Source of the DNA: Deltaproteobacteria bacterium
GTDB lineage: Bacteria > Desulfobacterota > Desulfobaccia > Desulfobaccales > 0-14-0-80-60-11
NCBI GenBank assembly: GCA_016874945.1
Contig: VGSO01000204.1
Span: 1-5,537, forward strand
Direction of reading: 5' to 3'
DNA: 5,537 bases
Shown: piece by piece, positions 1 to 4,484 of the stretch
Layout: each line of letters starts with the position of its first letter
Numbering within the stretch: the first letter of the stretch is position 1
Made by a program: the position numbers and the translations under genes
The notes under the pieces: model-generated
Told to the model about the DNA's origin: nothing
The model's input: the letters and a program-made list of their open reading frames with translations, nothing else
The model's database searches: none

Positions 1-248
1 CTTGGAACATAACGAGTCTTCTCAATGACCGGGAAAAAATTGCGACCTTTCTCAAATTAAATGAATATGTAAAGTCGGGATACCTCCTTGCATATACGGA
101 GGCCAAGGGAGAGAAACGCGCGGACACGTTATCGAACCGGTTAGACTATTGGGCTCTAGGACTGAATTGCAGGCTCGTCGGATACAATACTGATGCTCAG
201 GGTGATGGAGAATGGGGTTGGGCTTTCGGGTTATTCCGATTGCTATGA
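1..248 (+). CDS. C-terminal end of an unrecognised protein (5' end outside window)
   Basis: An open frame enters from the left edge (first full codon at 3) and ends at TGA 246-248, giving 81 residues. The text reads like real protein: it opens WNITSLLNDREKIATFLK and its last third is rich in aromatics and glycine (DYWALGLNCRLVGYNTD, then GEWGWAFGLFRLL at the end). I see no signal peptide, membrane helix or motif that I can assign to a family, so no function is offered. It runs tail to tail with the XRE gene; 93 bases separate the two stops, and no convincing terminator is visible there. Because the left edge cuts it, the fragment could be the end of an intact gene or another remnant of the decayed accessory region to its right. 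Confidence 0.5.
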   Translation, partial: WNITSLLNDREKIATFLKLNEYVKSGYLLAYTEAKGEKRADTLSNRLDYWALGLNCRLVGYNTDAQGDGEWGWAFGLFRLL

Positions 249-341
249 CCTTAAAACGCCGACTAACTCATATCTTGCCATTCGTAACTTATCCTCTTGC
301 CCTGAAAAATTGCAGATATGATGCTCAAATCTCAAAGGCTA

Positions 342-545
342 TCATACCTTAATCCCCAACTGCTTTTCAGCCAATTTCGCCACGAGCAGGCACTTGATGA
401 GCTTCTCGGCATACTTCGGGATGGGGCGGCGGCCGTACTCCCAGTGTTCGATGCAGGAGCGGGTGACTCCCATCTGGTCCGCCAGTTCCCGGCGGGTTTC
501 GTATCCCAACTTGAGGCGAAGCTCCTTAAATTCTGCCGGCGTCAT
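342..545 (-). CDS. Small XRE/Cro-type helix-turn-helix DNA-binding protein
   Basis: A 67-residue protein made almost entirely of one helix-turn-helix domain (about residues 3-58). Helix 1 is TPAEFKELRLKLGY, the HTH core is RRELADQMGVTRSCIEHWEYG with the recognition helix in TRSCIEHWEYG, and a basic RRPIPKYAEKLI segment follows. This is the usual layout of stand-alone Cro/C1-like regulators of mobile elements and restriction or toxin loci. It presumably binds DNA as a dimer in the cytoplasm; the target is unknown. The ATG at 543-545 has a GGAG Shine-Dalgarno (556-559) with 10 nt spacing. The start lies inside the 3' end of the serine-recombinase pseudogene, whose TAA is at 526-528, so the frames overlap by about 20 bases and were probably translationally coupled. 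The frame is intact although its neighbour is broken. No toxin partner is visible beside it. Confidence 0.8.
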   Translation of the reverse strand: MTPAEFKELRLKLGYETRRELADQMGVTRSCIEHWEYGRRPIPKYAEKLIKCLLVAKLAEKQLGIKV

Positions 546-950
546 AAAGGTTGTTCTCCAATAGGTATTTGACGGTGCCGGGATGCCAGTGACCGCCGTT
601 TTTGGCGGGGGTCCCCGTCTCGTTCAACTCCCGGGCGATCTTCCGGAGGCTCCACCCCTGGGCCCGCCACTCTTTAATCCGGCCCACGACTTCAAGCTCC
701 TCCGGGTTCTCGATCAGGATGCTCCCTTCCCGGTCAAACCCGTAAGGTGTAAGGGGCGTAAGCCTCCCGGTGCGCCTTCTTGTGGGCCAGGGCCAAGCCG
801 GTGCGTTCGGCGATGAGGTTGCGCTCCAACTCCGCCACCCCGGCCATCATGTTCAAGAAGAAGCGGCCCATGGCCGACGCGGTATTCAAGCTCTGCCCCC
901 CCATGTCCACCAGGTGCAGGGCGATGCCCGCTTTGTCCCAGGCCCGGCTG
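526..950 (-). pseudogene. Serine recombinase (resolvase/invertase family) remnant, N-terminus missing and frameshifted
   Basis: Read on the minus strand, 947 down to about 760 encodes the back half of a resolvase catalytic domain: RAWDKAGIALHLVDMGG, then SAMGRFFLNMMAGVAELERN and LIAERTGLALAHKKAHRE. These are the conserved GG, AMGRFF and E-rich long-helix segments of the family. That frame then hits TGA at 734-736. Shifting frame near 746-760 restores the DNA-binding part: PYGFDREGSILIENPEELEV, then GWSLRKIARELNETGTPAKN and HPGTVKYLLENNLYDAGRI, ending at TAA 526-528. The first 70 or so residues, including the catalytic serine and its surrounding motif, are absent; the sequence beyond 950 belongs to a transposase on the other strand. 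It cannot encode an active recombinase. When intact it would have cut and rejoined DNA for a transposon, phage or invertible segment. Family assignment is firm; subfamily is not resolved. Confidence 0.85.
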
Positions 951-1163
951 AAGATGGGGGTTCTGGCTTACAACCTCCTGCATATGATCCGGAAGTTCTA
1001 TGTTCGGGGGGAAGATGTGCGTCGGTCTATCGACTGGCTGATCAAGCGCCTGATCAAAGTGGGGGCCAGAGTTTCCTACCACGCCCGGCGGTGGTATGTG
1101 CATGTGGCCTCCGCTTTTCCCCTGGTGCACCATTATCGAGCGGTGCTGGCCTGGGGTTCTTAA
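945..1163 (+). pseudogene. IS1380-like transposase, C-terminal remnant
   Basis: The plus-strand frame ending at TAA 1161-1163 reads RLKMGVLAYNLLHMIRKFYV, then RRSIDWLIKRLIKVGARVSY and HARRWYVHVASAFPLVHHYR. The pattern LAYNLxHxxR, then a KxLIKxGAxVxxHxRxxxxxxA block just before the stop, is what I recall for the extreme C-terminus of IS1380-group DDE transposases. The remnant is about 72 codons of a protein that is normally over 400 residues; the catalytic DDE core is absent. The same frame stays open leftward to about 780 but there it only shadows the recombinase remnant, so transposase homology is taken to begin near 945. No terminal inverted repeat can be named after 1163. It is a dead insertion-sequence scar. 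The subgroup is recalled from pattern memory and is less certain than the transposase call. Confidence 0.7.
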
Positions 1164-1202
1164 GGCAACCACATTGAGGTATCCGGATTCTAAGGGGCAG
1201 GT

Positions 1203-1325
1203 ATGCCAAAATTTATGAGAAAATTACTATATCCGGTTGGGTGGCTGACAAATTCTTTGAAATTTATGCTATCATCGCTGTCTAAAAATAATTCGGCTAC
1301 AAAAGATGAATTTTATCGGGATTAA
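1203..1325 (+). CDS. Possible small protein, 40 residues
   Basis: ATG 1203-1205 is preceded by AAGGGG about 5 nt upstream (in TAAGGGGCAGGTATG), and the frame runs 40 codons to TAA 1323-1325. The product starts MPKFMRKLLYPVGWLTNSLK and continues into FMLSSLSKNN with a polar, charged tail ending DEFYRD. The first 28 residues are basic and hydrophobic and could form an amphipathic or membrane-associated helix. A weak hairpin (GGGGA 1330-1334 with TCCCC 1341-1345) follows, then a T-rich run at 1351-1356. It sits between the transposase remnant and the convergent ssrA terminator, in DNA clearly AT-richer than the remnants on its left. I do not recognise a family. A chance ORF of 40 codons is quite possible, hence the low confidence. 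Confidence 0.3.
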   Translation: MPKFMRKLLYPVGWLTNSLKFMLSSLSKNNSATKDEFYRD

Positions 1326-1417
1326 ACCCGGGGAAAGATGTCCCCAAAACTATTTTTAACCGCCGTGGCCAAGACTGCGGCATAATCTCGGTCAATATGA
1401 ATGTTATTGGACAACGG

Positions 1418-1451
1418 AAAAAGGGAAGGGCCTTATTTATCAGGCCCTTCC
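1418..1451 (-). terminator. Intrinsic terminator of ssrA
   Basis: A perfect 10-bp inverted repeat (1424-1433 GGAAGGGCCT with 1442-1451 AGGCCCTTCC) encloses an 8-nt loop. Read on the minus strand it is followed by five T at 1418-1422. It lies about 30 nt beyond the CCA end of the tmRNA, the expected place for a Rho-independent terminator of that transcript. Confidence 0.9.
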
Positions 1452-1482
1452 GGAAGGTATCAGATGATACTGGATTTGATTT

Positions 1483-1831
1483 TGGTGGAGGCGGCGGGAG
1501 TCGAACCCGCGTCCGCAAAAAGTCCCTATAAGCGTCTACATGCTTAGCCGGTGTTTTATTTTCGCCCCAAGAGACTTCCCTCGGCAGAATTCCCTGAGGC
1601 TAGCCCGCATTAAAATTTTCGTCCGGCCACCCACAGGCAAGGTGGACAGCTTTGCCGAAATGTCGTCACCTGGAAACCTTATTTCGGCCTCAGGCCCCAG
1701 GCGCTGGCTTTAAGCAGCCAGAGCGTAGCCGTAGTTGTCGGCAGTTATGGTTTCCTACCCGTTTTACGAGCGGACAGGACCTCGGCATGCAACTTACAGT
1801 TTTCTGTTTACGTCGAAGCCGTTTCGCCCCC
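1483..1831 (-). ncRNA. ssrA: Transfer-messenger RNA (tmRNA, 10Sa RNA), one-piece
   Basis: This 349-nt RNA works with SmpB to rescue stalled ribosomes and tag the unfinished protein for proteolysis. The 5' end GGGGGCGAAACGGCTTCGACG (1831 downward, 21 nt shown only to the loop) and the 3' end are diagnostic: GGGGGCG pairs with CGCCTCC through 7 bp with a G3-U wobble, the alanine identity element, followed by ACCA with CCA encoded at 1483-1485. The T arm is GCGGG-TTCGACT-CCCGC (1494-1510). The tag frame starts at the resume codon GCC (1740-1742) and ends at TAA (1710-1712), encoding ADNYGYALAA; the ALAA end is the usual ClpXP degron. Continuous tRNA-like and mRNA-like parts show it is not the split form. 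It has its own promoter and terminator. Plus- and minus-strand ORFs over this stretch are shadows of the RNA. Mobile-element remnants lie on both sides. Confidence 0.97.
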
Positions 1832-1838
1832 TGGTTTT

Positions 1839-1866
1839 ATTATAAGGATTTTTTGCGAATTTGCAA
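1839..1866 (-). promoter_or_regulatory. Sigma-70-type promoter of ssrA
   Basis: On the minus strand TTGCAA (1861-1866) and a consensus TATAAT (1839-1844) are 16 bp apart, and the tmRNA 5' G at 1831 is 8 nt downstream of the -10 box. The position fits the known mature 5' end of tmRNA, suggesting little or no 5' leader. A TTGATTCAA dyad (1876-1884) lies just upstream of the -35 box, with no known role. Confidence 0.8.
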
Positions 1867-1879
1867 GCTAGTGGATTGA

Positions 1880-2059
1880 TTCAAAATTAGTTCTGCGGTG
1901 GCTGCGGTTCGGGATGTTCAGCGCGCCCGGATCGTCATGCTGGCCGCAGCCGGCAAGGAAAACCGGGAGATCGCCACCCAAGTAGGTCTCAGTATCAAGT
2001 CGGTCTCCCTGTGGCGCAACAAACTGTCGACTCCTGAGCAGACCCTGATCTCCTCATGA
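1880..2059 (+). pseudogene. IS630-type transposase N-terminal HTH remnant
   Basis: A frame open from 1880 to TGA 2057-2059 reads SSAVAAVRDVQRARIVMLAA, then AGKENREIATQVGLSIKSVS and LWRNKLSTPEQ. The pattern QRARIVMLAAxGxxNxEIAxxVGxSxxSVxxWRNK is the N-terminal winged/HTH domain of IS630-family transposases, which binds the element's ends. Only about 45 residues of family-like sequence remain; the catalytic DDE domain is gone and the frame ends in an unrelated tail. There is no start codon with a good Shine-Dalgarno (a mid-domain ATG at 1937 has none). The fragment begins 13 bp upstream of the ssrA -35 box. A stand-alone HTH protein is a less likely alternative, because the conserved core needs residues upstream of the only ATG. 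Confidence 0.7.
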
Positions 2060-2180
2060 GACCACGAATATAAAACTCGTTACCTGCTCGCGCTCCGGCA
2101 TTCTCATATAAAATTCGCATTCAAAAGGCATTATGCCGTAGGGGCGAACCTGGTGTTCGCCCACTCACCCTTCCCCCAAC
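2060..2180. other. Intergenic stretch with palindromic repeat
   Basis: There is no ORF here. Between the IS630 remnant and the stop of the BI-1 family gene is an AT-rich part (2060-2126) without clear signals, then the two small palindromes described separately at 2127-2162. No T-tract follows those palindromes on either strand, so a standard intrinsic terminator for the BI-1 gene is not evident. Confidence 0.5.
2127..2162. repeat. Paired palindromes, likely dispersed intergenic repeat
   Basis: GGCATTATGCC (2127-2137) is a perfect dyad with a 1-nt centre. Three bases after it comes GGGCGAAC (2142-2149), a 5-nt loop and GTTCGCCC (2155-2162), a perfect 8-bp stem. The block GTAGGGGCGAACCTGGTGTT continuing into CGCCC resembles palindromic repeats I have seen scattered between genes in several bacterial lineages. 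It lies 18 bp past the stop of the BI-1 family gene, where such repeats often shield mRNA 3' ends. Copy number cannot be judged from one window. Confidence 0.5.
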
Positions 2181-2924
2181 TTAATCCCGGCTCCTGAGCT
2201 TGGCCAGGAGGCGCAGGATCTCCAGGTACAGCCAGATAAGGGTGACCATGAGGCCGAAGGCCCCGTACCACTCCATATACTTGGGGGCGCCGTGGGCCGC
2301 GCCCTGCTCGATGAAGTCAAAGTCCAGCACCAGGTTCAGCGCCGCAATTACCACCACGAAGAGGCTGAAAGCGATGCCCACCCAGCCGGTGGCATAAAAA
2401 ATAGAAACCCGCACCCCGAAGAAAGAAAGAATCAGCGTAATGAGGTAAAACAAGGCGATGCCGCCGGTGGCCGCCACCACCCCCAGCCTGAAATTCTCGG
2501 TGGCCCGGATGAGTCGGGACTTGTAGGCCAGGAGCAGGGCCAGGCAGGTGCCGAAGGTGAGGGCCACCGCCTGAATGACGATGCCGGGAAACTGGGCTTC
2601 AAAGATGGCGGAGATGCCGCCCAGGGCCAGGCCTTCCAGCAGGGCGTAAAGGGGCGCGGTCACCCCGGCCCACTCTTTCTTAAATATGGTCACCAGCGCC
2701 ACCACCAGGCCGCCGATGACGCCCACCAACAGCCAGGGGGTCACTGCCGCCGGATTGCGGGTTTGAAAAAACAGGTTCCATACCCAGCCGGCAGTAAGGA
2801 GCACGCACAATATCAAGATAAGGGCCTTGTTCACCGTGCCCTGGATGGTCATGGCGCCCGCCGGGGCCACTCTGCCATAGCCTGTGAAGGTGTCGGCCCT
2901 CAGGGCCGGATTGGCGGTGGGCAT
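2181..2924 (-). CDS. Bax inhibitor-1/YccA family integral membrane protein
   Basis: A 247-residue inner-membrane protein of the Bax inhibitor-1/YccA (TMBIM) superfamily; bacterial members are linked to ion or calcium leak and to membrane quality control, but the role here is unproven. After a soluble, polar N-terminus (residues 1-30) there are seven hydrophobic segments at about 33-52, 61-81, 88-107, 113-133, 147-169, 176-200 and 218-241. The C-terminal signature is LNLVLDFDFIEQGAAHGAPK followed by YMEWYGAFGLMVTLIWLYLE, with acidic residues D201, D203 and E206 before the last helix, as in the group of longer bacterial BI-1 proteins. ATG 2922-2924 follows a strong AAGGAG (2930-2935) with 5 nt spacing. 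It is probably transcribed alone: a terminator closes the gene upstream (3004-3034), and its leader holds two inverted repeats. No obvious sigma-70 promoter was found in that leader. Confidence 0.9.
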   Translation of the reverse strand: MPTANPALRADTFTGYGRVAPAGAMTIQGTVNKALILILCVLLTAGWVWNLFFQTRNPAAVTPWLLVGVIGGLVVALVTIFKKEWAGVTAPLYALLEGLALGGISAIFEAQFPGIVIQAVALTFGTCLALLLAYKSRLIRATENFRLGVVAATGGIALFYLITLILSFFGVRVSIFYATGWVGIAFSLFVVVIAALNLVLDFDFIEQGAAHGAPKYMEWYGAFGLMVTLIWLYLEILRLLAKLRSRD

Positions 2925-2941
2925 ATGATCTCCTTGGTTGT

Positions 2942-3000
2942 CCGTTGCTTGTTTGCTGTTTTCTATTCCGGGTGGCAGTTCAGCCGCTGAAAAGCAACGG
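2942..3000. promoter_or_regulatory. Inverted repeats in the leader of the BI-1 family gene
   Basis: CCGTTGCTT (2942-2950) and AAGCAACGG (2992-3000) are perfect 9-bp complements 41 nt apart. Directly inside the second arm lies TTCAGCCGCTGAA (2979-2991), a perfect 6-bp dyad with a 1-nt centre. They fill most of the space between the upstream terminator and the Shine-Dalgarno at 2930-2935. They may form an RNA structure in the leader or be an operator; the sequence cannot decide. Confidence 0.4.
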
Positions 3001-3003
3001 CAC

Positions 3004-3034
3004 GAAAAAAAGGGACCGGCGCCGGTCCCTTTTT
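3004..3034 (-). terminator. Strong intrinsic terminator after the MucR-type gene (bidirectional form)
   Basis: GGGACCGGCGCCGGTCCC (3012-3029) is a perfect 18-nt palindrome, flanked by seven A (3005-3011) on the left and five T (3030-3034) on the right, so the A/T flanks extend the stem. On the minus strand the T-tract at 3005-3011 follows the hairpin about 60 nt after the stop of the MucR-type gene. The symmetry would let it work on both strands, but the only transcription reaching it in this window is from the right. Confidence 0.9.
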
Positions 3035-3091
3035 AGATTCCTTAAAGACAAACTTCACCCCTGGGAATCAGATGGCTTTCCCAAGTCTTTT

Positions 3092-3532
3092 CTAGGTCGT
3101 GGCCTTGCGGCGGAAGCCCCGTTCGCCCAGCCCCTTTTCTTTGGCCAGCTTGCGGCGCTGTTCCGAATATTCTTTGCACACCAGGGGGTATTTCTTGGGG
3201 TCCAAACTGTATCTCTTGAAATAATCCGCCGGCGCCAGATGGTGGGCCTTGCGCAGATGGGCTTTCAAGGTCCGCATTTTCTTGCCGCATTCCAGGCAAA
3301 CCACGTACTTGTCTTTGACGATCTCATCCAACGGCACCGAGGGTTTTCTTACCACTTCTTCCTTGGCCTTTTCCGGCGCCGCCACCACCGGGGCCACCAC
3401 GCCTTCTTCCAGAGATGTCAGCAGGTTAAAAACTTCTTTAATTTCCTCCACCAATTCTTTGGGAGTGAGTTCGGTCATAGAGGCATGGGAAATTACAATC
3501 TGGGCGGTTAATTTCAAAACTTCGGTGGCCAT
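3092..3532 (-). CDS. Ros/MucR-family zinc-finger transcriptional regulator
   Basis: A 146-residue regulator of the ROS_MUCR family, DNA-binding proteins that in alphaproteobacteria act as H-NS-like repressors of AT-rich promoters. The N-terminal helical part (1-44, opening MATEVLKLTAQIVISHASM) matches the family's oligomerisation segment. A Pro/Ala/Val/Lys linker (about 45-72) follows, then a single zinc finger with C79, C82, H92 and H97 (C-X2-C-X9-H-X4-H, the Ros spacing) in CLECGKKMRTLKAHLRKAHH. Next is the conserved tail YFKRYSLDPKKYPLVCKEYS and a basic end. ATG 3530-3532 is chosen because GAGAGGA (3542-3548) sits 9 nt upstream; an in-frame TTG at 3548-3550 would overlap that Shine-Dalgarno and add six residues unlike the family. 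It has its own promoter and terminator. AT-rich, A-tract-containing DNA upstream suggests autoregulation, as known for the family. Confidence 0.92.
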   Translation of the reverse strand: MATEVLKLTAQIVISHASMTELTPKELVEEIKEVFNLLTSLEEGVVAPVVAAPEKAKEEVVRKPSVPLDEIVKDKYVVCLECGKKMRTLKAHLRKAHHLAPADYFKRYSLDPKKYPLVCKEYSEQRRKLAKEKGLGERGFRRKATT

Positions 3533-3587
3533 AACGTTCGGTCCTCTCAATTAGTATTTTACAAATACATTCAGGATGTTTTATTGT

Positions 3588-3617
3588 TTTATATTAATAC
3601 TCAATTTCCCTTGTCAA
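3588..3617 (-). promoter_or_regulatory. Sigma-70-type promoter of the MucR-type gene
   Basis: On the minus strand a consensus TTGACA (3612-3617) and TATAAA (3588-3593) are 18 bp apart (17 bp if ATATAA is read). The start point would fall near 3580, leaving a leader of roughly 50 nt. In that leader GTATTT (3554-3559) and AAATAC (3563-3568) form a perfect 6-bp dyad with a 3-nt spacer, a candidate operator. Confidence 0.7.
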
Positions 3618-3666
3618 GATATTTTTTCCCTTCCTATTATTTTTTTAATGACTTAGTTATTTTTTT
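3618..3666 (-). promoter_or_regulatory. A-tract array upstream of the MucR-type promoter
   Basis: T runs on the plus strand at 3622-3627, 3640-3646 and 3660-3666 are A-tracts when read upstream of the minus-strand -35 box. Their centres are about 19-20 bp apart, near two helical turns. Between the last two is an imperfect dyad (3647-3661, AATGACTTAGTTATT, six of seven pairs). This could be an UP-element or curved DNA, and a binding region for an H-NS-like protein such as MucR. Confidence 0.4.
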
Positions 3667-3707
3667 GTATAAGGGAATGGCAAAAGGCCACAGTCCAAAA
3701 TAGAGAT

Positions 3708-4409
3708 TTATTTACTTCCTCGTGCGATTTCCTGCAATGCCGCCGGATCGTTGACGGTTATCTTTCCCCTGTCCACTTCAATCACGCCTATGCTTTTAAA
3801 TCTAGCTAAAGTGCGGGACAATGTTTCACTGATAGTGCCCAGATAAGCCGCCAGATGGGTTTTGGTGGTGGGCAATTCCACCGCTAATCCCGGAGCGATT
3901 CTTCCATGGGTCTCTTTGCATCTTTCCAAAACATAGCGGGCCAGACGGGCTGATACTTCTTTTAAAGACAGGTCCTCCAATTGTCGGGTCAGGTGATACA
4001 TTAATTTGCTCAATGTGGCCAGCATGTTGCGGGTCAGGGCCGGGGACGCGGCCAGATACTGTAAAAACGGGGCCTTGGGGAAAAACAGGGTCAGGCTGTC
4101 CTCCAGGGCCACGGCCGTAGCCGGATAGGCGATTTCGGCAAAGACCGCCGCCTCCCCGAAGGTTTCCCCCGGCATCACCAGACGGATGATGAACTCCTTG
4201 CCTTCCGGGGAGCTTTTCACCAGCTTGATGAGGCCCTTCACCAGGATGTGAAACCCCTGGGCCTCTTTGCCTTCCCAAAAGATAACTCCCTGGCGGGGAA
4301 AACTGCGGCTTACCGCCATCCGGGCCAGTGCCTCCAGGTCGGTCGCCCTGATTCCGGAAAATAGATAAATTCCCCGGAGGACTTGTGCTTTGTCAATGGG
4401 CGGCTCCAT
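3708..4409 (-). CDS. Crp/Fnr-family transcriptional regulator
   Basis: A 233-residue cytoplasmic regulator with the full Crp/Fnr layout. The N-terminal cyclic-nucleotide-binding beta-barrel spans about 15-125 and contains PGETFGEAAVFAEIAYPATA. A long dimerisation helix covers about 120-150. The C-terminal winged HTH (about 150-225) has the recognition segment SETLSRTLARFKSIGVI (194-210) and wing EVDRGKITV. The Arg-Ser pair that contacts cAMP in CRP is replaced by Y95-P96-A97, so cAMP binding is unlikely. Only one cysteine (C164) is present, so there is no FNR-type Fe-S cluster. In the recognition helix E195, S198 and R199 match FNR's E-SR, suggesting a TTGAT-like half-site; this is inference. 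A heme-based or other ligand sensor of the Dnr type is possible. ATG 4407-4409 follows AAGAGG (4415-4420) at 5 nt. It reads away from the binding-protein gene. Confidence 0.92.
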   Translation of the reverse strand: MEPPIDKAQVLRGIYLFSGIRATDLEALARMAVSRSFPRQGVIFWEGKEAQGFHILVKGLIKLVKSSPEGKEFIIRLVMPGETFGEAAVFAEIAYPATAVALEDSLTLFFPKAPFLQYLAASPALTRNMLATLSKLMYHLTRQLEDLSLKEVSARLARYVLERCKETHGRIAPGLAVELPTTKTHLAAYLGTISETLSRTLARFKSIGVIEVDRGKITVNDPAALQEIARGSK

Positions 4410-4426
4410 GGCTGCCTCTTAAAAGA

Positions 4427-4450
4427 CGGTTTTCGGTTTTCGGTTTTTTT
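4427..4450. repeat. Tandem 7-nt repeat, CGGTTTT x3
   Basis: CGGTTTT occurs at 4427-4433, 4434-4440 and 4441-4447, followed by three further T. It starts 17 bp upstream of the Crp/Fnr start codon, directly before its Shine-Dalgarno, so on the mRNA it would be an A-rich, unstructured leader segment (AAAACCG units). Confidence 0.85.
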
Positions 4451-4484
4451 ACGGCTATTTAAAGGACCACAGTTTTTCCAGCCT

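Noticed and set aside
269..320. Inverted repeat CATATCT/AGATATG between the two convergent gene ends
   Set aside because: The 7-bp arms are 38 nt apart with no T-tract, so it is too weak to call a terminator or a site.
342..545. Antitoxin of a toxin-antitoxin pair
   Set aside because: An XRE domain alone is not enough; the neighbours are a recombinase remnant and an unrecognised fragment on the other strand, with no toxin-like ORF.
318..816. Plus-strand ORFs 318-572 and 583-816
   Set aside because: They are antisense to the XRE gene and recombinase remnant, have low-complexity Pro/Gly-rich content and lack a Shine-Dalgarno.
714..1177. Several long overlapping ORFs on both strands (for example 714-1172 minus, 770-1177 plus, and the left part of 780-1163 plus)
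   Set aside because: They are shadows of the recombinase and transposase remnants in other frames; GC-rich codons keep several frames open. Only the parts with family-like residues were kept.
1483..1515. A separate tRNA gene suggested by the GGTTCGACTCC T-arm and CCA end
   Set aside because: There is no anticodon arm at tRNA distance, and the matching acceptor strand lies 340 nt away, so it is the tmRNA.
1297..1879. ORFs 1297-1518 (-) and 1652-1879 (+)
   Set aside because: They overlie the tmRNA and its terminator; the sequence is explained by the RNA gene.
2200..2990. Plus-strand ORFs 2200-2397 and 2292-2990
   Set aside because: They are antisense to the seven-helix BI-1 family gene; their composition is charged and repetitive, as expected for the complement of hydrophobic codons.
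2945..3554. ORFs 2945-3511 (+), 3249-3554 (+) and 3042-3299 (-)
   Set aside because: They shadow the MucR-type gene; one would also run through the strong terminator hairpin.
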